Positions 1 to 10,960 of a stretch of 64,000 nucleotides of DNA are shown in pieces. The stretch is from Diadema setosum (taxonomy: Eukaryota; Echinodermata; Echinoidea; Diadematoida; Diadematidae). A program made the translations under genes and the position numbers. Within the stretch, counting starts at the first letter, position 1. Each line of letters begins with the position of its first letter. The DNA is taken from positions 36,019,223 to 36,083,222 of the forward strand of contig CM067074.1 of NCBI GenBank assembly GCA_033980235.1, given 5' to 3'. The notes beneath the pieces were generated by a model. The model was not told where the DNA came from and did no database searches. It worked only from the letters and a program-made list of their open reading frames with translations.

Positions 1-1312
1 AGCGACTTGCCATTTACTATACTACTCAATGAGTACGTTGGCGTCCCACGTGTTTCTCTCACAGAGGTGGTGAGATTGTGTCCGAACACCGATGGCGCGG
101 ATGTAAAAAATCGCTATTTCGGATTTACTGTTATACTCGCAGGTGCAGGGGCCTACGCCCTTTAGTAATTGAGCGATGTGTAACAACGGGACCAGCCTCA
201 ACCTCACATCATTACACCGCGGCTACTCACCATACGTTGTTAGTTGTGGACATGTCAATGAACAGATCTTCATGAATACATAAAATCAGCAGGCTGAATA
301 TGAGGCTGTGTTTACAACGCAACAGTAGCAGCTGTTGTCCGCTCGCCAAGCTCCGCCTCACTGCGTGTTATAGAATATTGTACGTCATACCATATGAGGC
401 CCCTGGTCATACTACACTGAGCACGCGGGTAAAGACGCTCCACGCCTGACTAGGCGATTAACAATGCAGCTGCCACGAGCCATTGTGCCCCCCCCCCCCC
501 TCCCTTTCTATCTTTCTTTCTTTCTGAATATGTTTGGTTTCTAAAAGTAATTCACACTAATATATATTTCTCCATAAGAACCTGTTAACGAGCAATTCAA
601 GTTGCACATTCCTGCTATTAGGCCTGTGCATTTTGTTTGTTTCTGCAATTTGCCGCCAATCAACAAATGAATTATTGCGTCTAATCATAATTATATTAAA
701 GTCGTAGAAGAATTAACTTAACAAGCAGCATATCTCATTACATTTGCGTTTTCGGTAAAAGTTGACAAGTTTGAATATGCTGGTAAAGTGCACTTTGTCT
801 TCACACCGCTACTGAGTTGTTTCCGAGTTATTAGTCCTGATTTCAATAGCAAATGCTGAGTTTATTGCAATTTGACACAGTACTATAATAACATTAATAT
901 TATATGAATACTACACATACATACCACATACTACATTTATACATGTAGATACAGTTGCGCCTTTCGAAGAAAAAAAAAAAAACAAACACTAGTCAATTCA
1001 CCGTCGAGCGTGTTCCTTCCAGGAAGTATTATTATATGAATATTCTCGTTTGGTCAGTTTCAAGTCATTTTTGAACCCAATAATGCTGAGAACTCAGATC
1101 TCCTTGGAAATCTACAATTCCTATAAGCTTTAAATTTTTTGTTCGTTTCCTTCATGGTTTTTTTTTTTTCTCTCTCTCTGGTCTTTTGCATAGCTGCAGT
1201 ATCAGCAAATGACTGTTATAATGTACACTTTTTCCTGTTCTTTTTTTAAATGTGTTTTGGGCATGTTATGTGTGTTATCACAAAGTATCGTTTATTTTTT
1301 GAGAAATGTGTA
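1..1312. other. Unassigned A+T-rich sequence
   Basis: No gene or element recognised. It holds a 13-C run (488-500) followed by a short CTTT repeat. Confidence 0.5.
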
Positions 1313-1315
1313 ACA

Positions 1316-1605
1316 TAAGCGGATCGGGGGGGGGGGGGGACCCCGGGCGAGTTCCCCTCCCCCATTTTATTTTGTTCAAACAAAAGAAATAAAAAGAAAA
1401 AATGAAAGGAGGAGCGGCCTGGCGCCCCCTTAAATTTTTGGAGATACCATCTTTGTCAGCCGATTGTAATGGGAGCAGAAAATTGTGAAGTGGCACGAGA
1501 AACGGAAAATTGCGGCGGGAGGGTTTTGTCTTTTGTTTTTGCTTTGTTTTGTTTTGATATTTTTGGTGCCCCCCCCCCCCTTTTCGGGATTCCTGGATCC
1601 GCCCC

Positions 1606-1648
<43 letters not shown>
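1316..1648. mobile_element. Inverted-repeat element with G-run and C-run, plus poly-A
   Basis: GCGGATC (1319-1325) followed by 14 G (1326-1339) on the left mirrors 12 C (1569-1580) and GATCCGC (1596-1602) on the right. The right terminus, reverse complemented, is CAGGGGCGGATCCAGG, a hAT-like end. Directly after lies a run of 40 A (1609-1648). The open frames here are translations of homopolymers and are not genes. Confidence 0.5.
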
Positions 1649-1650
<2 letters not shown>

Positions 1651-1714
1651 AGTGACAATATGAATCGAATTGATTGCTTACAGGCAAGTAACCACGTGAC
1701 CAACAACTAATATA

Positions 1715-1850
1715 GTTCCTCTCCGAAGGACTAGCGTGACTAGGCGATGAGGATTTAATGTGCATTGCGTAGAGGCACAATCGCTGCAGCACGGGGTCTC
1801 GAACCAGGGATCTTGTGACTGACAATCCGAGCCACTGCAGCTCCTCTTGC
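1715..1850 (-). mobile_element. tRNA-derived SINE head
   Basis: Read on the minus strand, GAGCTGCAGTGGCTCGG (A-box-like) is followed by a consensus RNA polymerase III B box, GGTTCGAGACC (1805-1795), inside CCTGGTTCGAGACCCCG. This tRNA-like layout without a full cloverleaf suggests a SINE. Its 3' limit is unclear. Confidence 0.5.
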
Positions 1851-2249
1851 CTGTATCAAGTTCAGTTTACCAATATATAATCAATATTCCTGCATGTCTC
1901 GATCACATACTTCGATCGCATACCTCGATCGCATCCCTACTTTATAAATTGTCATTCCTTTCAATTGTAAATATCAAGTAAGAATTTATCTCAATCAGCA
2001 TCTGTGAGTCACACCCTACAAGCAATGCTTCTATGCAGATTCCTCATATTTTACATGTTTAGTTGTCTCAAATGCTGTATTTGACAATCAACCCATGCAA
2101 TCTTTTTGTTATGTTTATGGTTTATTTGTTGATATTGTAATATGAAACAATAAAAACAAATAAACAAAAGCAAAGGATTTTCCTGACCATAGGAAGCTTG
2201 TAGTCCTCTGGAGGCGCGCTCAACATGGCAAAAGGTCAAAAATGTAATA

Positions 2250-2275
2250 CAATTCAATTCAATTCAATTCAATTC
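2250..2275. repeat. (CAATT)5 microsatellite
   Basis: Five tandem CAATT units. It could be the terminal repeat of a LINE, but no adjoining 3' UTR signature was seen. Confidence 0.9.
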
Positions 2276-2480
2276 GATCTATCTTAACTTTTCGTCCACA
2301 CAGAGCATAATGTAAGAGGATTTCAAAGATTTTGAGTACACATTGGTCATTAGTTGACTGCAAAGTGAAAGTTAATGATGATTAAGGAATTTAAAGCACA
2401 TACTAATGTTAAACCAAATTTAAAACCAAAGTTGTTGCTTTGATTCTATGTTTTGAATAGATTGAGGGGTTACTAGTTAC

Positions 2481-2790
2481 ATTAATCTAATGTAATGCAA
2501 TGTATATAATACGATGTATTGTAATGTAATGTAATGCTTGGCAATGTAATAAATATGTAACGTAATGTATAGTGTAATGCATTATGATGTAACGTATAAT
2601 GAAATATTATGTATGATAATGTGATGTAATCAATGTCAAGTAACGTAATATTGTCATGTCATGTCATGTAAAGTAATGCAATGTAATGTAATGTAATGTA
2701 ATGTGTGATAATGTGATGTAATCAATGTCAAGTAACGTAATATTGTCATGTCATGTCATGCCATGTAAAGTAATAGAGTGGATAATGTAA
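2481..2790. repeat. Degenerate TAATG pentamer minisatellite with 92-bp duplication
   Basis: Continuous variants of the pentamer TAATG/GTAAT. A longer unit beginning GATAATGTGATGTAATCAAT occurs at 2615 and again at 2707, about 54 bases almost identical, giving a 92-bp higher-order period. Confidence 0.85.
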
Positions 2791-4055
2791 TGTGTGTGGC
2801 GAAGAATTTATCAGAGAAATAGTCTCACAGTGGGTCAATAGGTATAAAGTATCCTTCAAGTCGAGATAATCAGTAAATATTGGTAAATATTTACTGACTA
2901 TCAGTTATAGTTCTTATGGATTCCTTGGTTGCATGGCCAAGGGTATCTAGCCTTGATGTGCATCCATGAGATATCTCCTTGATTCATCGTAACACTATGG
3001 TAGTCAATTCAGTACTCTCTTGTTTACATCTTGTTAGGGGACCTCCCCGGATTTCCATACTCATAATTATTGTCTCTCCTGAATTATATTTAATAGTGGC
3101 CGGCGCAATAGGCGGATTTTTCAACTTTCGTTTTGACCTATTAAGCCGCCGTCTGGACTGTAATGTTTCGGCCCTGCTTTATCGTTTAGGCGGATGTTGC
3201 CTTCATCAGCAGCCAGGCTCTCTCTGATAACAAATGAGAGGAAATACACCCTCCAAGATCACTAGGATAGAGCATAGTATATACTATAGGGCCTTCGTGA
3301 CGTTCATGTGACGCAAGCCGGCGACCTGTTAGCATGGTTAGAGTGTGGAGAGTTTCGTCATCTTCGTGGACGAGTTTTGATTTCATTATTATTTCATTTC
3401 ATTGCATTTTCCATCTTCTATGAAAAGAAATAGAAAGAAAGGAATCATAAACACTGAACATAATCTCTTGAATATAAAGTATTCCAATATTTAAATCAGG
3501 GCGTGAATTTATGATAAGGTGACAAATTTGTAAAGAAAGTCATAGAATTGATTAACATTCTTTTGTGACCGCGTATTTACCTCTGCTGTGTCCATCCAAC
3601 AGCGCTAGGTTAAAGCAAGTATGTATTGTCCTACCGTCTAAGTTGACGCAAGCACGGAAGTATCGAAACCTCATTAGTTGAACTAAAAATAAACATCAAT
3701 TTTGTGACCAGTCTCTATGTTGCATTATAGTAGGAGAGGAGCGACAGATCAAAAAACTAAAATTGTGCCCTCTATCGGCCGCACAACGTGTAGTTATAGG
3801 GCTCAGGAGAACTTTCTGCCGAAGAATAGAAATACAGTGTACATGTAGAGTGAAAAGTTTAGAATTTAGAGGAAGGTGTATAAAAATTGTGCCATCCAAT
3901 TTATTAAATCAATATTTGGCTATACCTCTTTTCAAAGAGAGCGTTTCTATTTCTCACAGACTACTAAGATCTTTTTGAAGTGATTTAGTTGTTGTTGCGG
4001 TCTATATAACCATCTCCACATTACATAATGTGTTATATAGTCGATGTTACACCAA
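2791..4055. other. Unassigned sequence
   Basis: Nothing recognised. Open frames are short and lack coding character. Confidence 0.5.
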
Positions 4056-4059
4056 GCGC

Positions 4060-4265
4060 CTACGAAAACCTGGCTGCACGCAAATAAAGCGAAAAACATT
4101 GGCAAAACTTGTAAACATTTTTCTTGCTAATGTATTCATACAAAACACTAGAAGGTTACCATGGTTACGTATAGCATAACATCGATACCAGCGTAACATA
4201 AAAAGGACGCGACCACATTGCAGTCACCCTCTTGTGACGTAATTGCGTGCAGCCAAATTTTGTGG
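4060..4265. mobile_element. Probable MITE with GGCTGCACGCAA ends
   Basis: The left arm (4060-4086) contains TGGCTGCACGCAAATA. The right arm (4240-4265), reverse complemented, contains TGGCTGCACGCAATTA. About 22 of 27 terminal bases match over a 206-bp span. It abuts the 3' end of the adjacent LINE. Non-coding. Confidence 0.55.
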
Positions 4266-4720
4266 CACGACACTTCTTCTTCTTCTTCTTCTTCTGATTA
4301 AGTCTGCCTCCTTCAATAGACTGAAGATTCTTGCAGACTGGTGCTATTTACATTATAATACAATTTATTTACAGATATTTACAAGCACATAGAAAATTTG
4401 ACGAAAATACTAGCCACTGTGATCAACCGTTAGACGGTTTCGAAATGATCCCACAGATGGCGCTGAAACAATTTCTGACGACAGGGAATTCCAGTTCCTT
4501 ACAGTTCTTGGGAAGAACGAATGGCGATGCGATTCAGTTCTCGAATATGGTACCTGATAGGAGTGTGGTTGCGAGGCTCTCGTTAACTGAGTAGCCTGTT
4601 TGATGATATAGTCCTGTGCTGAAAGAGGAGTGAGATTATTGTGTATTTTGTACATCATAATTAGCCTGTCATTTTCTCTGCGCTGTTCCAGAGACACGTT
4701 TCCACTCAGGACCACACTTC
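4266..4720 (-). mobile_element. CR1/L2-like LINE, 3' end with reverse-transcriptase C-terminus
   Basis: The minus strand encodes about 100 residues typical of the extreme C-terminus of CR1/L2-type non-LTR retrotransposon polyproteins: LEQRRENDRLIMMYKI, TRASQPH, then SFFPRTVRNWNSLSSEIV and SFRNRL. The stop at about 4410 is followed by a short 3' UTR ending in a (GAA)n tail (CTT repeat at 4273-4295 on the plus strand), as expected for this clade. The copy is 5'-truncated near 4720 and cannot mobilise itself. Confidence 0.85.
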
Positions 4721-7138
4721 GTGTTGGTCTTGCTTGCTCTGCGCTTTGAAACTGAGATTGAACACACTCACTTACTTTACTCTGTTCACCCCTTTCTCAC
4801 CTCTTAAAAAAAACAAACAAACAAACAAACCTGCAACATTGGTTACAAAATTATTAGATATCAACGCACCTCTTCGTACACTCCCTGGTCTCACTATTGC
4901 ACACATGCACACACACGCATACGCACGCGCACACACGCACACGCACATTTCATACCAAAAACAAAGCATACTTAAGTACAAATAATACACTGTCAGGCAC
5001 GGGCGCACTCAAATGTTCAAACAGACCAACTCACACAGCTAAACACAAGAAAACAATATTATTTCTTCGCACAAATCCCGGTTTTGTTTGTAACTAATAA
5101 GTGTAACCATGTTTGTTTTGGGGTTTGTTTGTTTTTTTTTGTGGGTTTTTTCACCCTATTGGCAGGCATTTCCCTTTCTACAATCTAATTGGGATTACCA
5201 TTCAATATTATTGTTTCCTTCTTTCGAATGCCTCCTGCAAAGTTTGTCGGGCATGATTGTTTTGGAAAATTGTTTTGGCTTTATCCGTTTTCGTTTCAAT
5301 TGAGCAAAAATGGATCACCACGCTAAGAAATAACATTTTGTCTCTACAGTTTTTCACATATTATGTTGTTTGTATTCTTGAGTTGTTTTATTTTTTTATT
5401 TAATCATTAGAAGAACGAAAAAAATGTAGTTACGAAATCAACGGAAGAAAGAAATGAAACAGAGAGGAGCAAGCGTTTTATATCCTTTGTCAGGTGTTTG
5501 TGGAGTAAATTCCAACCACCGACTTGTCAAGGATATCAAAATAATTGAAATGTTATTATTTATTCTATTGTATATCCATAATATCTCTTGAATTCTTGTG
5601 AAGTTGTATGATAGAAAAGTGTCACACCACTCTTTTTCATCCTCTTTTGCAAACTGGTTGCAAAGAATGATGACACAAATACAACAATGTAAGTCGAAGA
5701 AATATCAACAAAAAGATGTATTTCACCGTCACGGTTGTATCAAGAAAACACAATCTACGTGTTATACTTTCTTTAATGTATTCATCACATTGATACCACA
5801 ATCAATAAAAATGATAAGAAAATCTAAACCTCATGCATAGCTTAGCAGGATTATCTAAAAATTATTATCACTCATTGAAAGCTAGAAATCAAACATAGCG
5901 CATAACTTATACGTACTTTACAGTTATGACTGATAACGGAAAGGTCGATTCACAACACAGCGTTATGTTGAAAGGCAATAAGAACAGATTAGGTTTCTGT
6001 TTGTACTCAGTGCAGATATTAGATTTTGTAGTGTTCATAACTGATTGACGTCGACTGTAACCAATTTTAGCATCTATTAAAAAAGATAATAACAAATGGA
6101 AACTTCTCCCGCTGCCGTCTTCAGATTATATAGACTGCATGCTTCGTGCAGAAGATGAATGCGAGAGATGCATTCTAAGTTTGTATGCTAGATATATTTT
6201 GGGGCTAGACAGAATAATGTGTACATGTGTTCAATTATCTCCTCATTATACTGTTGAGCAATCGTCTATATACGATAGACATTGACTTCTCAGATTAAGA
6301 ACGCGTGCCGTGGCAAGAACCGCAGAACGTGGGCGGGGGGATGCACCCCGGCGGGATCAAGCGGGTCACATTATGCTCCCTTGTCCCTTTTCTCTCCGAT
6401 ATTTTTTTTTTTAATCGAAACCCAAGGAAAATCATTACATTCCGTATGTTTGTTATTTATAGCTTTTTATGAAGAAGATTGTGCATTTGGTTTATTGTTA
6501 TTTTAGGGGCAGGGTGGAGTTAGCCCCCGGTTATGCAGTCCCTGCCTGACTTCTATGATTCTAGTTGCACATCCCTTTAACAGTCGTGACAGTTTACATT
6601 ACAGTAGTCCAATCAGTGCCATGTGTTCTGGTTGTATAGATGCAATACGAAAGTGCCCCATTACTTCTTCATTCACTTCGATGTACCGAAGCTGAAATCA
6701 GCATTTTCTCATTTTTTTTTTATACTACATAAACCTGGCGCCTCTTCTACTCCAAAACCTCATCACGTATATACCATTCGATCCTGTCGTAAATGATTTC
6801 AGCGGGGGTGTAGTAATCAAAGTGAGTAGAGGATAGTGGAGCGAGATGGGGCAAAACATAGAGCTACGTGTTGTAAAGCTCCATGCATAAAGTAAATGAC
6901 AGTATATCAGTGAGGGAAATTAGTCCCACCTTGGCTTCAGCTCGCTTCACCAGCGATTGTCGTGATTGTTGGTGCTAGCAAAACTAAGAAGTCATTTGAA
7001 GGCTGCTGGAATTAATTAGTAATACCAAGGAGGTAGTCGGTGGCTCGCCTAGTAACTCCTTTTATAGTGAGCCTGGAATTACAGTAGCTCCACTGTGATA
7101 GACAGTCCTGCCCTCTTCGCGCCAGCGGTCAGACCGGT
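4721..7138. other. Unassigned sequence with CA repeat and a small hairpin
   Basis: A CA-rich microsatellite lies at 4896-4947. An imperfect hairpin pairs ATATCCTTTGTCAGGT (about 5478) with the reverse complement of CCGACTTGTCAAGGATAT (about 5520-5538). No gene recognised. Confidence 0.5.
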
Positions 7139-7162
7139 GGGGGGGGGGGGGGGGGGGGGGGG
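7139..7162. repeat. 24-G homopolymer
   Basis: An uninterrupted run of 24 G, long enough to form G-quadruplexes. It sits just beyond the donor of the candidate exon at 7170-7318. Confidence 0.95.
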
Positions 7163-7169
7163 CTCTCAC

Positions 7170-7318
7170 CTCCTTGGTCTGACCCCCGGCATGGAGATGG
7201 GTGGAAAGAGGGGATTCCCCCGATAGAACGGGGACCCGGCTGCCGCAGTGCTGTCTGCCATAGGTTGAGTCTGACGCCAGAGAGATGCAACTGTAGTCTG
7301 AGATGCTTGCGTCAAAGT
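7170..7318 (-). other. Candidate internal coding exon
   Basis: On the minus strand, a TTTTTCACAG acceptor (AG at 7320-7319) opens a 149-bp segment ending in GGAG at a GTGAGA donor (7169). It is distinctly richer in G+C than its surroundings. One frame stays open and includes the segments QPMADSTAAAGSP and FYRGNPLFPPISMPG, which look like a low-complexity part of a regulatory protein; a second frame is also open, so the frame is not settled. No family was recognised. Confidence 0.3.
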
Positions 7319-8564
7319 CTGTGAAAAACTTTTGTGTTTGGCAAAGAAGATTGACACGAAAAACTCGACTTCACTTAACCCATTCCCCATGGGGACCTGG
7401 CGGCCTGTGTATTAAATCTATGGAGATTTCAGAATTCGGCATGGAACGGGTTAGGAGTGCTCCGATTCAACTAGGATTATTACCCACAAAGCATCGTTGT
7501 CAAATTATTCTATACCATATACATTATCTATTGGTAAATAATCATCAACGAGAGTGTTCAAAAAGTTAAAGAGAACTATTTGGTTCACGAAATAAACCTT
7601 TTGATTATCTAAAAATCATTTGTATCGGTAAGAGTATAAAGTTAGGACTATTAGCTTTAATGACAGTGATACCAACATGTTGATGTTGATGATAACTAAC
7701 AATAATAAGGAAAATCACAATGTTGACGACTAAAGAATAAAAAAAAAATGACAATTGAGAAAGATGACAGTAACAGACATAATGAAAATGCCACTATTAT
7801 CATACAAAATGAATGCTACAATTACAACAGTAAATATGAGAACAATTAAATGAAAAGGGGCGATTGTTATAATAGTTGAAATGATGTGTTTTTACTGATA
7901 TCACTTTCCTGATTTAAACTGATGTTATGCGCAGGTTTCCTGAAGTCAGTTTGCAAACTGATGGAACAAACCAATGCAAAGAAACCGGACAGAAGGAGTA
8001 TGAAACTCGAAGACATGTGTAGTGACAATGTACATAATAGGAGGACTGGTCGTGCTATATCAACAACATAGGTACGTATTTGGGGCTTTCCCGAAATCAC
8101 TGACTATAAGCCTGGCAAACAGTGAGCGCAGTTTGTAAGATTGATTTTCACATTATCACTTGGTAAGAGGATGGCTGTTTATGCTAGTCGATGCCTATTA
8201 TGATTTTAATAAGAAAAATATAACACACACTTCCTGCACTTCAGAAACTTTATAGGTAACGAAAAAAATAATAATGCTAACTAGTCGGAATGGATGGAGA
8301 AAAGTTGAATACAAAACTCGGAAAAATCCCTTGATACTATTGTTGCATTGCGGGCATTTTATATGCAGACATTGATAGTGGTTTTCTTTGCGGCCTCCTT
8401 GTTTTCAAATCCCCCCACAGACAATCTCCCGTGTGTTATTCAGTTGTTGTTGTTGTTGTTTTTTTTTTTTTGTATAAACAATGCTTAGAGACACTGTGCG
8501 GGCGTTACAAATAGCAACAGTTTTAGCTATCCATTGCTTTTCACGAGAAGATGTTTGAAAAGTG
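7319..8564. other. Unassigned sequence with one short signal-peptide-like frame
   Basis: On the minus strand, 8016-7867 encodes 49 residues starting MSSSFILLLSGFFALVC, which resembles a secretion signal, followed by a polar segment. It is too short and unsupported to call a gene. A short TTG repeat lies near 8445. Confidence 0.3.
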
Positions 8565-8783
8565 CGGTGACACGACATTTGCTCCTGCAACAATTGCTCC
8601 TGTCTTATTTTCCCAAGGACTTAGGATTAGGGTTAGGTTTGTGATATGGTTTTAGGTTTAGTTTGATGTAAGGGTTAGGATTAGGGTTAGGATTTATGTT
8701 TATGTGTAGAATTTACGTTTGTCTTTAGTGTGCAGATATTTCATGGGAGCATTATTGGTGCAGGAGTAAGTGTCATGGAACCG
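8565..8783. mobile_element. MITE carrying telomere-like TTAGGG/TTAGG repeats
   Basis: Inverted ends: the left arm (8565-8602) contains ACATTTGCTCCTGCAACAAT and the right arm (8745-8783), reverse complemented, contains ACACTTACTCCTGCACCAAT; both then reach GCTCC. Between them are several GGATTAGGGTTAGG-type units (8620-8690) with derived TTTAGG variants. It resembles an interstitial telomere tract, but the inverted ends show it is a dispersed element. Non-coding. Confidence 0.65.
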
Positions 8784-9590
8784 AAAAGTAGATAATACGC
8801 AGTGCTGTATGTTTTACATTTACAATGAAAGGGAATGACAGTTAATAGGACTAAAAGTAAACGTAAAGTGCTTAATTGCTTGAATTAATATTTTTGCAAC
8901 GTTATACACACTCGTAGGTTGCCTTGACTGCTAATCTCACAAAATAACGAATATCATTTTACGTTGTTCTAAATACGTCAGAGTTAAGTACACAACATGC
9001 ATCCAAAACATGAACAAGACGAAGAGTATCCTATACGTACATGGACAACACTATACTATTCTAAAGTATTTTTTATTGAAGTTGATTTTGTCTGTGTTTC
9101 ATACTCGTCATCTCACACTTTCAGTAATTCCAGACGTAGAAAGACGTACACTTCTACTCTAGTATTTATCACTTTAGCTGAATACATCATGTGACTGTTT
9201 TTCTTTCTTTTGTCAATATGACAGTGACTCTAAACGCACTTACAATGCCTAGTACTGAGTCAACCAACAGGACACTCAATGTCTGGTTGAAATGACCAAA
9301 ATACAATTCAAATCACGGAGTCTCATTATATTCACATTGAATCATTCACAAATACCACTCCATATTCAGCTCCAGTTTAACAAAATGTAATATACAAGCT
9401 GAGAGGACGAAAATTTGATATGAAGAAAGTAGCGTTTATGTAATCTTTCAAGTTCAATCTTTTCACAAAATGGTAAAATCGGTTTAAATGTAAGTTTGGC
9501 GAAGCGATAACGGTACTGATAACTCTTCCCGTAAGTCTGCAATATTGTGATATGGTTTGAGGCAGGTCTCTTCCCACCTCCCTGTTTGAG
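8784..9590. other. Unassigned sequence
   Basis: No recognisable gene or repeat. Confidence 0.5.
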
Positions 9591-9596
9591 GTCAGT

Positions 9597-9989
9597 CGTT
9601 ATAGGGATGGTACAGTATTGGTGGAGATGAGAATTTGGCTTTCAACTTTTTGCTAGATAACAAGAAAACACTTATGAAATAGTACAGAGCATACCATTTT
9701 AAGGGGAATTCAAAGTTTGTTTGATGAAAATTGGGTTTAGCATTACTGAAACATCCAAAAACAAAGTAAAACAAAGCGATCGTAAAAATTGTGGGTCCCA
9801 AACTTATTAGAATCGCTCAGTTTTGGATATCTCGGCCATTTCAAAACCAATTTTCATCAAATAAACGTTGAATTCCTCATGAAATTACATGCTCTTTCAT
9901 ATTTCATAAGAGCTTTCTTATCATCTCACCAAAAAATGTTAGAAATCTGAAATGAGGTCTCAACCAAAACTATACGATCCCTTTAACAC
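9597..9989. mobile_element. Long inverted-repeat (fold-back) element
   Basis: A 393-bp palindromic unit. The left arm starts GTTATAGGGATGGTACAGTA; the right arm, reverse complemented, starts GTTAAAGGGATCGTATAGTT. The arms remain alignable for about 160 bases each, sharing TTGGT-GAGA, CTTATGAAATA, AGAGCAT, GAATTCAA and TTTGATGAAAATTGG, around a 60-70 bp centre. GTCAGT occurs at 9591-9596 and 9990-9995, a candidate 6-bp target duplication. No coding potential is visible. The arm length fits a foldback MITE. Confidence 0.8.
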
Positions 9990-10140
9990 GTCAGTGATTA
10001 AGTCTGTGAGATGGCATCCAGAAATCAGTCAGTCACAGAAAATGTTTGGTCGTTTGGGTTTTTTTTTTTTTTTCCTTCTTCCGCGCCTTGTCCATGTTTT
10101 GCAGACGCCTATGGCGCGCCATTTACCCAATAATTTCGAA

Positions 10141-10384
10141 AAAAACCTAGTTTATCCCCAAAGGAAAAAAAAAAGTTTATCTGTCGATAAACTAAGTTTA
10201 CCTCTTGAGAAACTAAGTTGTTGTTGTTGTTGTTGTTGTTGTTTTACGATAAACTTAGTTTTCGCTCGATAGACTACAAGTATGTCGATACACCTTTTTT
10301 TTTCTCGATATACAGAATTTCTCTCGAAAAACTTAGTTTATCGACTGAGAAACTAAGTTTTCGGCGATAAACTAAATTTATCGG
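10141..10384. repeat. Array of AAACTAAGTTTATC units in both orientations
   Basis: At least six copies of a near-palindromic motif lie at 10186-10200, 10207-10220, 10248-10262, 10326-10343, 10347-10360 and 10366-10383. Examples are GATAAACTAAGTTTA, GATAAACTTAGTTTT and GAAAAACTTAGTTTATCG. They are joined by TCGA-containing spacers and broken by a (TTG)n tract at 10218-10242. The units can pair with each other, so the region could fold extensively. No terminal structure was recognised. Confidence 0.7.
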
Positions 10385-10415
10385 AATATAGGCGTTGAGG
10401 TGATTTGTTCTTTCA

Positions 10416-10574
10416 GGGGGGTGTTTCATCAACGTTTGTCGGCGCCGACAACTTGAATCACCATAGTAACAGTCAGTGACCAGAGCATCTCAGCCAATCA
10501 AAACCAAGGAATTTGCTGAAATTGGTCAGCGCCGACAGTTGTCGGCGCTGACAAGCGTTGATGAAACACCCCCC
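10416..10574. mobile_element. GTTTCAT-type fold-back MITE with nested palindromes (copy A)
   Basis: A 159-bp inverted-repeat element. Both ends read GGGGGGTGTTTCATCAACG and stay matched for about 37 bases with two mismatches. Nested inside the left arm is the 16-bp perfect palindrome TTGTCGGCGCCGACAA (10436-10451). Inside the right arm, 10525-10552 forms perfect 13-bp arms separated by GT. The centre contains TCTCAGCCAATCA (10488-10500), which recurs inverted in the element at 46324. No coding capacity and no clear target duplication. Confidence 0.8.
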
Positions 10575-10822
10575 AGGTCTATACCGAGGGAAGTTAGGGG
10601 AGTCTACCACCTCCCTGGTATACCAATACGTAAAGCTCTCATGATAATATGAGCCTCGGTGCCAGTCGTATAGGCTCGGCATGCAAATCACTTCCGTTTC
10701 GCCGAATAGGCTCTAGGATATAAAGCCCATGACCATACAGAGGCATCGGAATTTACTCTGAGTCATTGCTTGGAGTTGTTTATCGTAGATTGTTATAGGA
10801 CACGTAGCAGTAAGGATGACCT

Positions 10823-10960
10823 GGGGTGTTTCATAAAGCTGTTCTTAAAGTTACGAACGGCTTAAGAACGGCTGGTGATCAGTTTTTTTTTTTCTGATGT
10901 GCAATACTTGAACTGAGCACCAGTCTTTCTTAAGTCGATCGTAGCTTTATGAAACACCCC
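10823..10960. mobile_element. GTTTCAT-type fold-back MITE (copy B)
   Basis: A 138-bp element with an 18-base perfect terminal inverted repeat, GGGGTGTTTCATAAAGCT, followed by imperfect matching (CTTAAGAA, GCTGGTG/ACTGGTG). It lies 249 bp right of copy A. The ends resemble copy A, but the core lacks the shared TGATTGGCTGAGA segment, so it is probably a sister subfamily. Confidence 0.7.

Noticed and set aside
447..1748. Shared 12-mer TGACTAGGCGAT at 447 and 1737
   Set aside because: The flanks do not align, so it is probably coincidence.
1278..1825. Long open frames on both strands around 1.3-1.8 kb
   Set aside because: They translate poly-A/T and poly-G/C tracts and the SINE head; no protein character.
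7867..8016. 49-residue minus-strand frame with a secretion-signal-like start
   Set aside because: Too short, weak start context and no clear donor site to extend it; kept only as a note in the block entry.
8620..8690. Interstitial telomere or chromosome-end signature
   Set aside because: The tract is short, degenerate and bracketed by inverted ends, so it belongs to a dispersed element.
10141..10384. CRISPR array
   Set aside because: Repeats are short, variable, in both orientations and lack uniform spacers; the genome is eukaryotic.
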